This document shows, piece by piece, positions 1 through 8,819 of a stretch of DNA of 64,000 bases. Made by a program: the position numbers and the translations under genes. This DNA is from CAWFXC01 sp963819735. GTDB lineage: Bacteria; Actinomycetota; Acidimicrobiia; IMCC26256; DASPTH01. Position 1 is the stretch's first letter. Every line of letters starts with the position of its first letter. The DNA lies in assembly GCA_963819735.1 (NCBI GenBank), contig CAWFXC010000001.1, positions 2,046,001 to 2,110,000 of the forward strand. The letters are read 5' to 3'. The notes below the pieces were generated by a model, which was not told where the DNA came from, did no database searches, and saw only the letters and a program-made list of their open reading frames with translations.

Positions 1-1525
1 AGCGTCGCCGCCCGGTGAGCAGGCGGGTGAGGGCGCTGGTCGCCCGGATCAGCACTGCGTACGCGGTGGACACGAGGATCACGAAGTCGAGGGTCATCGA
101 CCAGTTGCGGAGATAGAAGAGGTCGAGGCGCCGGTAGACGCGGAACGACGGGTTGTCGCGGGCCTCGAGCTGCCACAGGCCGGTGATCCCGGGCGGAAGC
201 TGATCGCGGCCGCGGAGCTCGGTGTCGAACTGCGCGACCTCGGAAGGCAGTGCCGGACGGGGGCCGACGAGGGACATCTCGCCCCGCAGCACGTTGAACA
301 GCTGCGGGATCTCGTCGAAGCTCGTGGCCCGGAGGATCCGGCCGATCGCGGTGACGCGGGGATCGTCTTCCAGCTTGAAGAGCGGTCCGGTGCGCTCGCT
401 CCGGTCGTTGAGCTCGGCGAGCTTCGATTCGGCGTCGATCTCCATGGTGCGCAGCTTGAGCAGCCAGAAGTGGCGGCCGTTGCGCCCCACGCGCTCCTGA
501 CGGAACAGGACCGGGCCCCGGTCGTGGATCTTGATCGCCAGCGCCGAGAGCATGAGCAACGGAAACGCCAACACCATCACGACGGAGGCGAGGACGAGGT
601 CGATCGCGCGCTTCACGTGGCGACGCCACGGCTCGGAGGTCTGGCGCTCGAGGTAGATGACGGGCTCGTAGCCCACCGATGACGCGCGGAGGCGACGGCG
701 GTCGACCCCGGGGAGCCCGGCGGACACCTGCACGTGAACTCCCTCGTCGACCAGCCGGACAACGGCCTCGCGCACACGGGCGTCACGCAGCGCGCTGGAC
801 GCGACGATCACGCCGTTGGCCTCCTGGACTGCGACTGCGTCCTCGAGGGCGCAGTAGTCGCCCACCCACTCGACGTCGAAGTCCTCGGACGGCTCGTCGC
901 GCGGTCCGACGAACCCGACGACGCGGTATCCGAGCTCGGGCTGATCGCCGACGAGGTCGAGCAACTCCGCCGCCGCTTCGTCGCGACCGACGAGCAGAAC
1001 GCGGCGGCAGTAGTCGCCGGCGCGCCGACGGGCCTTGATCCACGCGTCGAAGATGCTGCGCGTCGCCGCGAGCAGCAAGAAGCAGAGCAGGCCGGCGAAC
1101 ACCGTGCCGAACCACGGCACCTGCTGGGTGAGGACGCGGTCGGCGACCAGGCCGGCAAGCGCCACCGCGAATGCGATGCGCACGATCGTGGTCAGTTCGG
1201 TCGTGCGTACTGCGTTCACGCGCGCGAGGTAGAGGCCCCAGTGCGACGCGAGCAGTGCGGTGAGGATGCCGGCGGTGGCGACGATCGCGAGCGACGTCAA
1301 CGGCGCACGCGTCAGCTCACCGGCGTACAGCAGGACGACGGCCCACGCGAGCATGACGGCCGCGATGTCGCTCGCGACGAGCACCTGGCGCAGACGACGC
1401 GGATGGCTCGCAGCCTCGGCTGCGATGTCGACCGCCTCGAACTCGGGTCCTGGATCTGGAAGGTGAGCCTGCAATGTCCGCCCGCTTGTCGTCGCATCCG
1501 CCGCGGTGTTTGCGAGGATGGTCAC
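1..1525 (-). CDS. Polyprenyl glycosylphosphotransferase (WbaP/CpsE-type sugar transferase), 3' end cut by window edge
   Basis: Probably the initiating enzyme of a surface polysaccharide: this family transfers a sugar-1-phosphate from a nucleotide sugar to undecaprenyl phosphate at the membrane. From a GTG start the frame is open for about 507 codons to the left edge. Residues about 48-165 hold four hydrophobic segments. Residues about 165-290 look like the Rossmann-like CoA-binding-type domain (RRVLLVGRDEAAAELL). From about residue 300 the Bac_transf domain is clear: KRAIDLVLA membrane hairpin, FRQERVGRNG, the FDEIPQLFNVLRGEMSLVG block at about 400-418 with the PRP motif just after, and PPGITGLWQLEAR. 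The last residues visible (ATSALTRLLTGRRR) look close to the natural end, so little is missing. It is divergent from the methyltransferase at 1920, with a long intergenic region between. The sugar specificity cannot be read. Confidence 0.93.
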   Translation of the reverse strand, partial: MTILANTAADATTSGRTLQAHLPDPGPEFEAVDIAAEAASHPRRLRQVLVASDIAAVMLAWAVVLLYAGELTRAPLTSLAIVATAGILTALLASHWGLYLARVNAVRTTELTTIVRIAFAVALAGLVADRVLTQQVPWFGTVFAGLLCFLLLAATRSIFDAWIKARRRAGDYCRRVLLVGRDEAAAELLDLVGDQPELGYRVVGFVGPRDEPSEDFDVEWVGDYCALEDAVAVQEANGVIVASSALRDARVREAVVRLVDEGVHVQVSAGLPGVDRRRLRASSVGYEPVIYLERQTSEPWRRHVKRAIDLVLASVVMVLAFPLLMLSALAIKIHDRGPVLFRQERVGRNGRHFWLLKLRTMEIDAESKLAELNDRSERTGPLFKLEDDPRVTAIGRILRATSFDEIPQLFNVLRGEMSLVGPRPALPSEVAQFDTELRGRDQLPPGITGLWQLEARDNPSFRVYRRLDLFYLRNWSMTLDFVILVSTAYAVLIRATSALTRLLTGRRR

Positions 1526-1919
1526 GCGTTGCCCCTTTTTGCTCGGTCCCCGCCCATGTAGCGCCCGCCCTTCGCACGCCCGTTGTTCCAAGACTTAATC
1601 ACACGGAGAGTGGTCAGTCTACCCTCCGCCGCCATTAATGCAGGGGATATCCGCGAATCGACGGCCTGATCTGGGTGCTCTCCGCGTTGTTCCTCGCTTC
1701 GATACCTCTCTATATGGTGCATTTCGTGACAGAAGCTCGGGTGTGTTCGCGCGTAAAGTGATGAAACTGAGGCGTCGAACGTCACGAGGAGTTTTTGTGG
1801 CAGGCCCGGGAGAGCCCGGCTTGGTGCCGTCTCGGCGAGCCACCCCAACGGAAAATGCCAACGGAGCGTGATCAATCCTGCGTAACAGTGACGCGGTCCG
1901 GCCGCGGTAAACATGCCGG
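1526..1919. other. Divergent intergenic region, likely promoter-bearing
   Basis: 394 bp between two divergent gene starts and visibly richer in A and T than its surroundings. On the minus strand a TAGACT hexamer (forward 1616-1621) lies about 90 bp upstream of the glycosyltransferase start and could be a -10 element. I see no convincing -35 partner and no clear operator palindrome. Short frames cross it on both strands but none looks coding. Confidence 0.35.
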
Positions 1920-2843
1920 GTGAAGTCGTACACCGCGGGCAAGCTCGGCTCCTGGCGCCGGCTCGACGAGCTGCGCGTCCTCACGCGTTCGCAGTTCGGG
2001 CACATGGACGAGCGCGCCGCCGCCGTCGTCCGGGAGCTGGACGAGACGGACGAGAAGTTTCGGACCCTCCTCGACTTCCCGGTCGAGCACCGTCGCCTCC
2101 TCGTCGTGGGGACCGGGCAGCACGCCGAGCACCAGCTCTACTTCTCGCAGCGCAACCGGGCCGTCGGGATCGATGTCGACTTCGTGCCGACGCGCATCAC
2201 GCCCGCGTCGATCGTCGCCATGACCAGGGAGAACGGGGCGGTGCGCACGCTCAAGACGGTCGGCCGCAAGTCCCTCGGTATCGACCGTCAGTTCCGCCGG
2301 GCCATGGCGCGCGAGTTGCACGTCGCGACGCTGGAACCGCCCGAGGTCCTGCGAATGGACGCGACTCGCATGACGTTCCCGGATGCGTCATTCGACTGCG
2401 CGTTCTCGAAGTCGGTGTTCGAACACATCCCCGATCCCGAGCCGGCGATTCGCGAGATCGGGCGCGTGCTGGCTCCCGGCGGGGCGTGCTTCATCGGCGT
2501 CCACCTGTACGCGGCCGAGAACGGCCACCACGACCTGCGCTTCCCGGACCACCGCGACGGCATTCCGTACTGGGCCCACCTCCGCCCTCACCACGAGCAC
2601 ACGATCCTTCCCGCCGCCTATCTGAACAAGATTCGACTCGACGACTGGAAGGAGATGTTCTCTCGCAACTGGCCGGGCGTCGTCTTCGAGCCCCCGCCCG
2701 CGCCGACCGACGAGCTACGCACCGAGCTCGAACGGGTGCGCGCCGCCGGCGAGCTCGCCGGGTACTCCGACGACGAACTGCTCACGACCGGTTTGAACGT
2801 TTGGTGGAGGAAGCCGGCCGATGCGAACGAAGAGAATCGCTGA
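1920..2843 (+). CDS. Class I SAM-dependent methyltransferase
   Basis: 307 aa from a GTG start. The nucleotide-binding strand is degenerate (RRLLVVGTGQHAEHQLYFS, residues about 58-76). It is followed by GIDVDFVP, an acidic strand end (LRMDATRMTFPDASFDCAFS) and the typical FEHIPDPEPAIREIGRVLAPGG block at about 168-190, which together mark a Methyltransf_11-like fold. The N-terminal 55 residues are charged and have no recognised domain. It lies head-to-head with the sugar transferase and upstream of a WecG-like glycosyltransferase, so methylation of a glycan or lipid-linked sugar is a reasonable guess. The substrate is unknown. An ATG seven bases upstream opens a different frame with no domain support. 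Confidence 0.82.
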   Translation: MKSYTAGKLGSWRRLDELRVLTRSQFGHMDERAAAVVRELDETDEKFRTLLDFPVEHRRLLVVGTGQHAEHQLYFSQRNRAVGIDVDFVPTRITPASIVAMTRENGAVRTLKTVGRKSLGIDRQFRRAMARELHVATLEPPEVLRMDATRMTFPDASFDCAFSKSVFEHIPDPEPAIREIGRVLAPGGACFIGVHLYAAENGHHDLRFPDHRDGIPYWAHLRPHHEHTILPAAYLNKIRLDDWKEMFSRNWPGVVFEPPPAPTDELRTELERVRAAGELAGYSDDELLTTGLNVWWRKPADANEENR

Positions 2844-3056
2844 CGCGGTCGCGGGCGGTGCTTATCCGCGCCGCTCGACGTGTCGATACGGAAAGCGGCA
2901 CGGGCGCGAGCAATTCTCCATTCCTCGTCCGGGCCCCGACACGGAGCAGAACGTGAACGTATTCTCTCGATCGTGTGGCGCCGGTGCCGCGGTCTACAGC
3001 CCGGGCTGTGGTGCGGCGTCGCGAGTTGTCGTCAGCAGGTGAACGTGGCTGGACCC

Positions 3057-3851
3057 ATGGCCCACCCCCCGTTGTCAGGGGACGCGCACGTCGGCGACGT
3101 CGACGGGCGGGAGATCGTCGAGTGTCTCGGCGTCGGTGTGGCCCGTCTCGACTGGGTCGACTTCCGGCGTTGGTTCGCGACGCACGCGCGGGTCGATCGG
3201 CACTGTCCGGCGACCCTCTACTTCGTCAATGCCCACAGCCTGAATCGCGCGTGGAGCCGCCCCGACTTCCGAGCGTTGCTGAATCGTGGCGACCTCGTGC
3301 TGAACGACGGCGTCGGGCTGCAGATCTCGAGCGCGCTCGAAGGCCGAAACTTCCGGCACAACTTCAACGGGACTGACCTGTTCCCGCGCTTGTTCAACGA
3401 GCTCTCGGCCGAAGGGCAGACCATTCGGGTCTTCCTCTACGGCGCGCGTCCGGGTCGCGCCGACTCCGCGGCCCGCTCGATCCAGGCCCGCTATCCGGGG
3501 ATCGAAGTCGTCGGGATCCAGGACGGCTACCGGGCCAACGACGAGAAAGTGGTTGCCGCGATCAACGAGGCCCGACCCGATCTGCTGCTCGTCGCCAAGG
3601 GCACACCGCTGCAGGAACAGTGGCTCGACACGTATGCGTCGAGCCTCGAGGTGGGAGTGGCTGCCGGTGTCGGTGCGCTCTTCGACTTCATGAGCGAGGC
3701 GGTGCCGCGGGCGCCGCGGTGGATGCGCGTGGCCCGGCTCGAGTGGGTGTTCCGGCTCGTCCAGGAGCCTCGGCGCATGTTCCGCCGCTACGTGATCGGC
3801 GTGCCGCTCTTCCTCACGCGCACGCTGACCGAGCGGTACCGGCGCAGGTAG
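3057..3851 (+). CDS. WecG/TagA/CpsF family glycosyltransferase (GT26)
   Basis: About 264 aa from ATG 3057; an in-frame GTG at 3039 is an alternative start. The family (PF03808) transfers N-acetylmannosamine-type sugars onto a lipid-linked acceptor at the cytoplasmic face. Seen: a substrate-loop region LYFVNAHSLNRAWSRPDFR, then LNDGVGLQISSALEG with the conserved N-D-G, FNGTDLFPRLF, VFLYGARPGRADSAA, and the C-terminal LLVAKGTPLQEQWLD with GVGALFDFMSEAVPRAPRWM. The basic C-terminus (MFRRYVIGVPLFLTRTL) is typical of a membrane-associating tail. The frame is open about 60 codons upstream, but that part is low-complexity and unlike the family. It fits with the initiating transferase at 1-1525 as an early step in glycan assembly. 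Confidence 0.9.
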   Translation: MAHPPLSGDAHVGDVDGREIVECLGVGVARLDWVDFRRWFATHARVDRHCPATLYFVNAHSLNRAWSRPDFRALLNRGDLVLNDGVGLQISSALEGRNFRHNFNGTDLFPRLFNELSAEGQTIRVFLYGARPGRADSAARSIQARYPGIEVVGIQDGYRANDEKVVAAINEARPDLLLVAKGTPLQEQWLDTYASSLEVGVAAGVGALFDFMSEAVPRAPRWMRVARLEWVFRLVQEPRRMFRRYVIGVPLFLTRTLTERYRRR

Positions 3852-3855
3852 TCGA

Positions 3856-3874
3856 CCGCGCGTCTCCGGCGCGG
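3856..3874. terminator. Hairpin between convergent genes
   Basis: A 6-bp perfect inverted repeat, CCGCGC and GCGCGG around a 7-nt loop, in the 35-bp gap between the convergent GT26 and acetyltransferase genes. There is no T-run. It may serve as a weak bidirectional terminator. Confidence 0.3.
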
Positions 3875-3886
3875 TGTCGCGCCCGC

Positions 3887-4912
3887 CTAGCGACCGACGA
3901 GTGATCGCAGCTTGCGGGGAACCCAACCGGGGTGGCGCGCCCTGATCGCAGCCCGATACAGCACGCCCTGCGCCGGGACGCGGCCTCGGCCGACTTCGTA
4001 GCTGTCGTTGGCGACGCGCAGCTTGTAGTCGCTCGCCCCGGGGCCGAGGTCGATGGTCTCGATGCCGTGGTCGCCGGCCGCCTCGGCCAGGGCCAGGAGC
4101 ATGATGAGCCCGGGCGAGTACTTGCCGTAGTCGGGGTCGTACGCAGGAAACCACCACGAGAGCGCGGAACCGCGGGCGAGCCCGAAGTGCGCGGCGATCA
4201 TGCGGCCGTCGACCCGGACCGTCGCCAGGAGGCCGGCGCAGTCCTCCCCCGGGGCGGCGATCGCGAGCTCGTGGAGCACGCGTTTTGCCCAGTCGGGTGC
4301 GAGGAGGTCCTGCACCTCCGTGCGCCGGTACTGCGCGGACTTCCACTCGATGAGCGTCGCGAGGTCGTCGGCGCTGGGACTGTGCCATTCGACGGTGACG
4401 GGGCCGTGCTCGCGCTCCAACTTCCGGCGGCGACGGCCGGTCTGCGCCAGGACGTCCTTGGACCGCTTGCGCGTCTCGTCGAGGTAGGCCTCGTGGCCGC
4501 CGGAGAGGTCGATCACTGGGGACGGGCGCAACACGTACCCGTAGGGCTCGAACGGCTTCTGGGCGGGCGCCAGGTGATCGAACTTCCACACGCACAAGCC
4601 CATCCCGCGGACGAGCGCGGCCACGTCGCACTCGAAGCCCGGGGCGGCGACGAAGGCCTGCGCGTCGCTCATGCCGCCCCCGAGCGGCCACCCGACGCGC
4701 TCGGAATCGGTTTCGAAGCCGAGGAACGCGACGATCGCCGGCCCGTCCTCCAACACGGCGACGCGCGTGGTGGGCCGCTGCCGACCGATCACGGATGCGA
4801 ACCGTGGCGTGAGGAATGGGCTCCACAGCGCGGGGTCGGTGCGCAAGAGATTGCGCCACGTGTCGTGCTCGGTGACGCCGAGCTCGGTGGGATGGACGAT
4901 GCGGCACTGCAC
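3887..4912 (-). CDS. GNAT-fold acetyltransferase, CelD/BcsL-like (PF13480 type)
   Basis: 341 aa. The C-terminal half (about 140-310) has the acetyltransferase_6 layout found in CelD and FemAB-like proteins: KRSKDVLAQTGRRRRKLERE, TLIEWKSAQYRRTEVQDLL, LLATVRVDGRMIAAHFGL, then SWWFPAYDPDYGKYSPGLIM and TIDLGPGASDYKLRVAND near the end. Proteins of this group sit in exopolysaccharide loci and are thought to acylate or aminoacylate surface glycans; the exact activity of this one is not readable. Its stop is 35 bp from the convergent GT26 gene, and the ABC exporter lies upstream on the same strand (66 bp gap), so the two may be co-transcribed. Confidence 0.85.
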   Translation of the reverse strand: MQCRIVHPTELGVTEHDTWRNLLRTDPALWSPFLTPRFASVIGRQRPTTRVAVLEDGPAIVAFLGFETDSERVGWPLGGGMSDAQAFVAAPGFECDVAALVRGMGLCVWKFDHLAPAQKPFEPYGYVLRPSPVIDLSGGHEAYLDETRKRSKDVLAQTGRRRRKLEREHGPVTVEWHSPSADDLATLIEWKSAQYRRTEVQDLLAPDWAKRVLHELAIAAPGEDCAGLLATVRVDGRMIAAHFGLARGSALSWWFPAYDPDYGKYSPGLIMLLALAEAAGDHGIETIDLGPGASDYKLRVANDSYEVGRGRVPAQGVLYRAAIRARHPGWVPRKLRSLVGR

Positions 4913-4978
4913 GGGAAGGTCTCTGCTACCCGCCGGATCGCGATGTGCTCACCGGCGCGCTCGGGCGCGGGGACCGGC

Positions 4979-6889
4979 TCATGCGTCGTCCTCGTCCTCG
5001 TCCTGCTCGGCGTCGAGGATGGCAACGAGATCTTCGTCGAGGACGGCCGCGAGATCTTCGTCGATGTCGTCCGCGAGCTCATCGGCGTCGAGCTTGAGCG
5101 TGGCGAGGTCCGCCATCCGCCTGAAACCCGGGCTCGTGGCGTACAGCTTGCTGAACGTTCCTATGGCAACGACGCGCCCCTGTTCGAGGTACACGAGCCG
5201 GTCGCACCGCCGCACCGTGCTCAACCGGTGGGCGATGGTGATCGTGGTGATACGACCCCTGAGGTTCTCGAGAACCTCGGTGAGCTTGAACTCCGTCTCG
5301 TTGTCGAGCGCCGACGTCGCCTCGTCGAACATGAGCACCTGGGAATCGTGGTACAGCGCGCGCGCGACGCCGAGCCGTTGGCGCTGACCGCCGGAGAGCT
5401 GCACGCCGCTCTCACCGATCATGTTGTCGAGTCCCTTGGGCAGGGCCATGACGACGTCCTCGAGCTGGCCGACGGCCAACGCGTGCTGCAACCGCGCGTC
5501 GTCGACCTCTTCGCGCGGGACTCCGAGGGCGATGTTGGCCCGCACCGTGTCGTCGAAGAGCGCGATCGCCTGCGGGACGTAGCCGATCATCTGTTGCCAT
5601 TGGCGCTTCACCGCGGCGATCGGCCAACCGTCGATGAGGATCTCGCCGTCGTCCGGATCCAACAACCCGAGGAGCATGTCGACGAGCGTGCTCTTGCCCG
5701 CGCCCGATCCACCGACGAGACCGATCGCTTCGCCCGGTTCGATGTCGAGGGTCACTCCGTTGAGCACCGGGATCTTCGGGACGTAGGAGAAGCTGACGTC
5801 GCGCAACGAGATACGCGGCCGAAGTTGCTTCCACTCGAGGTGCGGCGCGCCTTCGGCGCTGTGCGTGTTCGCGTGCTCGAGCAGCTCGAGGTCCTCGTTG
5901 AGCTGATCGACCGAGGGGATCGCGGCGCGGGCCTGCGAGTTCCCGAAGATCACCTTGTTGAGCGGCGCGAGGATTCGGAAGCCGCCGGCGATGAACACGC
6001 CGATCGTGGCGGTGGCGGAGGCGACCGACTGGGTGGAGAAGGCGACGACCGCGACGAGACCTGCTCCCGTGATCATCGCGAGCTCGAGGACGTACCGCGG
6101 GGTGATGCCGAGCAGGGCCATCGTGCGGTAGGCCGGCATGAGTCCGGCGCGCGTCTCGTAGACCTCGGTGGCGAAGTAGTCCTCCACGCCGCGCACCTTG
6201 ATCTCCTTCACCGCGGTGAGCGACTGGTTGACCCGGCGGAAGTAGGTCGCCTGGTCGTGGTGGATCTGGTCGGCCGCCTTCCCGATGACCCTCGACGTCA
6301 ACGCCTGGTACACGACCGTGACGATCAGGAAGTAGGTGCCGGCCACCACCGCGAGCACCGGATCGGTGATGGCGAGGATTCCTGCGATGAACACCATCGA
6401 GAACAGGTCGCCGACCGCGTTGAAGCTCTGCACGAACGCCGACCGGAAGATGAAGTAGAAGGACTCGGTGAGGGTTCGGATGAACTCGGAGCTGTTGCGC
6501 TCGAGGTGCACCGAGTACCGGGCGTGCATGTAGACGTTCATCACCCGGTAGACCATGTTGCTCTCTTCGACGAGCGCAAACGTGGTGGTCCATCGCATGA
6601 TGGCGATGGCGGACAAGCTCTTCACGATGTACACGGCGAACACGAACAGCGCGAGATAGATGGCCAGCTGGCTCGGAGACGGGTTCCCGAGCAGATCGCT
6701 CACCGTCGTGACCGAGCTCACGTTCGACTTGAGGTCCGGGGCGGTCAGGATCTGCAGCAGCGGGACCAGCGCGACCAGCGCGAGCGCCTCGAGCACCGCG
6801 AGGAAGAGCATCGCCACCGTGGCCACTCCGAGGCGCCGTTTGGTGGGGCGGTCCAGTAGCGGGTAGAGCCGCTTGAAGAACTGGATCAT
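4979..6889 (-). CDS. ABC exporter, fused permease-ATPase (MsbA/PglK-like)
   Basis: 636 aa, a half-size exporter that should work as a homodimer. Residues about 20-310 carry six TM segments (TM1 LGVATVAMLFLAVLEALALV). The nucleotide-binding domain follows: Walker A GGSGAGKSTL, Q-loop region IGYVPQAIALFDDT, signature LSGGQRQRLGVARAL, Walker B VLMFDEATSALD and H-loop TIAHRLST. This is the layout of lipid or lipid-linked oligosaccharide flippases. The last 45 residues are strikingly acidic (DADELADDIDEDLAAVLDED and onward to EDEDDA), which is not part of the usual fold. The neighbouring glycan genes suggest a lipid-linked sugar cargo, but that is inference. Confidence 0.93.
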   Translation of the reverse strand: MIQFFKRLYPLLDRPTKRRLGVATVAMLFLAVLEALALVALVPLLQILTAPDLKSNVSSVTTVSDLLGNPSPSQLAIYLALFVFAVYIVKSLSAIAIMRWTTTFALVEESNMVYRVMNVYMHARYSVHLERNSSEFIRTLTESFYFIFRSAFVQSFNAVGDLFSMVFIAGILAITDPVLAVVAGTYFLIVTVVYQALTSRVIGKAADQIHHDQATYFRRVNQSLTAVKEIKVRGVEDYFATEVYETRAGLMPAYRTMALLGITPRYVLELAMITGAGLVAVVAFSTQSVASATATIGVFIAGGFRILAPLNKVIFGNSQARAAIPSVDQLNEDLELLEHANTHSAEGAPHLEWKQLRPRISLRDVSFSYVPKIPVLNGVTLDIEPGEAIGLVGGSGAGKSTLVDMLLGLLDPDDGEILIDGWPIAAVKRQWQQMIGYVPQAIALFDDTVRANIALGVPREEVDDARLQHALAVGQLEDVVMALPKGLDNMIGESGVQLSGGQRQRLGVARALYHDSQVLMFDEATSALDNETEFKLTEVLENLRGRITTITIAHRLSTVRRCDRLVYLEQGRVVAIGTFSKLYATSPGFRRMADLATLKLDADELADDIDEDLAAVLDEDLVAILDAEQDEDEDDA

Positions 6890-7087
6890 GGGCGTCGACC
6901 TTGGAGTCTCGGAGAGTGGCGAGGCCCGTCGAGGGCGCTGGGACGAGGCCTCAGCCTATCCATCTTGCGAGGCCGATCCCGCAGCGAGCGCGAATCCGAC
7001 CGCTCCCAGCGTTCAGGAACGCGGCACGAACCCCTCAGCGTGACGCCCGACTTCGATTCGCGCCGTGGAGCGCGCCGCCGGTGTCGG

Positions 7088-8671
7088 CTACGGCGCGCTG
7101 GTGGCCGAAGTCGCCGTGGTGGTCGTCGTTGACGACGGGGTGGTGGTCGACGACGTCGTCGTGGTCGGAGAGGTCGTCGTGCTCGGCGTGGTCGTCGTGT
7201 TGCTGGTCGGCGCCGTAGCCGGGCTGGTCGAGCCGGGTGGCGCGCTCGCGGGGTCGGTGGCGGGGGTGTTCGAGCCCGGGTCGGTGGTGGTCGTGGAGCC
7301 GGTGGGGGTGGGTGCGACCGTCGTGGGATCCGTGGCGGTGGGACCCGTCGTCGTGGGGTCGGTGGCGGGGGTGTTCGAGCCCGGGTCGGTGGTGGTCGTG
7401 GAGCCGGTGGGGGTGGGTGCGACCGTCGTGGGATCCGTGGCGGTGGGACCCGTCGTCGTGGGATCGGTGGTGGCCGAGGTGGGGTCGGCCGCGACCGCCG
7501 CCGGCGACAACGTGCCGGTGCTGGCGACGGCGGTGGTCGCAGTGGTCGTGGTGGTGGCCACGGTCGCCACCGCCGCGGTCGTCGCAGTTGTCGCGGGAGC
7601 GGGTGCCGTCGCGCTCGTGGCAGTGGGGGTGGTCGCGACCGACGCGGCGGCGACACCCGTCGCGCTCGTGGCAGTGGACGTGGTCGTGCCCGATGTGGCG
7701 GCGACGTTGGTGCGCGCGGTCGAGGTCGATTGCGCGCTCTTGCTCGCGGCGTCCGCGGTGCCTACCGACGGTGCTGCCGTGGGCGCAGGGGCAACGGTCG
7801 GCGGAAGGGGCGAGGACGGCGCGGGCGTGGGCATCGGGACGTCGGGAGCGAAGAGCGTGTTCGAGCTCTGGTCGTGACCGCGTGTCGGCGGGGTGGTGGC
7901 GGGACCGTCGGCGGGGGCCGGCGTCGTCGTGGCCACCGGTTGCTGCGAGGACTGTGTCGGGCTGGCCACCGAGCTACTCGACGGCACGTCGACACCGGCG
8001 GCGTTCAGGAACACCGTGCTGCCGATCGCCACTGCTCCGACGATGGTGGCCACCGCGGTGAGAACGCGCGGCCGGGAAGTGTCGATCGGGACGAGCTGCT
8101 GATAGCTCGGGAGGTCGCCTTCGATGACGGCCTTCGTCGCGTCGACCGTTCCGAGATCGAACATGACCTCGACGCGATCGGGCGCGGTCGCGCGCATCGC
8201 ACCCAACGCGGCGGCCAGCGCCATACGGTCGGTGCGCCGCCGGGCGAAGTCACCGTCGGTTCCCGATCGGCGGAGCCGTGCCTCGAGGTCGGGGATGCTG
8301 GTGGCGCGGAACGCGACCTGGAAGCGCGACGGCGCGTCGGCCGGGAAGCTCGCCTCGAACTCGAGCAGGTTGGCGAGGACCAGTGCGCGGCGCGCGAGTT
8401 GATGCAAACCGAGGAACGTCGCGGTACCGCTCAGCACGACCGCGAGCCACCACGTGATCGAACCGGCGCCAGGAGATCGCGGGAGCAGCCTGCTCACGGC
8501 GAAGGCAACGACGAGCGCGGCGAGCGCGGGCGCGACGCGCGCGACGATCGCCAGAGTCCCGGCGATCGCAGGGTGCTCCGCCCACTCGTCCTTGCGGCCT
8601 GTCTTCAACCGTGCGCTCCCAGCTGCGCGGTCGTCGTGCCTTTCTTCGGGTTTCTCACGACGCCTTATCAC
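7088..8671 (-). CDS. Membrane-anchored protein with a long Thr/Pro/Ala-rich extracellular domain
   Basis: About 527 aa from GTG 8671; the frame stays open to 8860 but would then overlap the divergent MBL gene. The N-terminal cytoplasmic part has two hydrophobic helices (APALAALVVAFAVSRLL and WWLAVVLSGTATFLGLHQLA), followed by about 120 residues of charged cytoplasmic sequence. A third TM (VLTAVATIVGAVAIGSTVFL) then leads into more than 270 residues almost wholly of T, P, A and S. That tail contains a perfect 35-residue tandem repeat and resembles O-glycosylated wall-spanning stalks of actinobacteria. I recognise no catalytic domain. The strong composition bias explains the long open frames on both strands here. 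Confidence 0.72.
   Translation of the reverse strand: MIRRREKPEERHDDRAAGSARLKTGRKDEWAEHPAIAGTLAIVARVAPALAALVVAFAVSRLLPRSPGAGSITWWLAVVLSGTATFLGLHQLARRALVLANLLEFEASFPADAPSRFQVAFRATSIPDLEARLRRSGTDGDFARRRTDRMALAAALGAMRATAPDRVEVMFDLGTVDATKAVIEGDLPSYQQLVPIDTSRPRVLTAVATIVGAVAIGSTVFLNAAGVDVPSSSSVASPTQSSQQPVATTTPAPADGPATTPPTRGHDQSSNTLFAPDVPMPTPAPSSPLPPTVAPAPTAAPSVGTADAASKSAQSTSTARTNVAATSGTTTSTATSATGVAAASVATTPTATSATAPAPATTATTAAVATVATTTTTATTAVASTGTLSPAAVAADPTSATTDPTTTGPTATDPTTVAPTPTGSTTTTDPGSNTPATDPTTTGPTATDPTTVAPTPTGSTTTTDPGSNTPATDPASAPPGSTSPATAPTSNTTTTPSTTTSPTTTTSSTTTPSSTTTTTATSATSAP
7253..7462. repeat. Two tandem copies of a 105-bp coding repeat
   Basis: The unit beginning gtcggtggcgggggtgttcg occurs at 7253 and again at 7358, exactly 105 bp apart. 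It encodes a 35-residue Thr/Pro-rich unit on the minus strand. The copies look near-identical at nucleotide level, which points to recent duplication within the stalk. Confidence 0.9.
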
Positions 8672-8819
8672 GTGTCCCAGGTCACAGCTTATGCATGAGG
8701 CTCGGTTCGCACTCCAGCGGGTGCCTTCCGGGCCGCCCGCGAACCGGGTGAAGGCTGGCCGCGCGGCGCCACCGGGAGGCGGCACCGTTGCCGTACGGAG
8801 GGGTCGTAGCCTCCAGCGG

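Noticed and set aside
2880..3056. N-terminal extension of the WecG-like gene to ATG 2880
   Set aside because: The extra 59 residues are low complexity and unlike the family; ATG 3057 or GTG 3039 gives the normal N-terminus.
3932..6859. A 975-codon open frame on the plus strand opposite the exporter and acetyltransferase
   Set aside because: Low-complexity, Arg/Glu/Asp-rich sequence; it is the shadow of two clear minus-strand genes in high-GC DNA.
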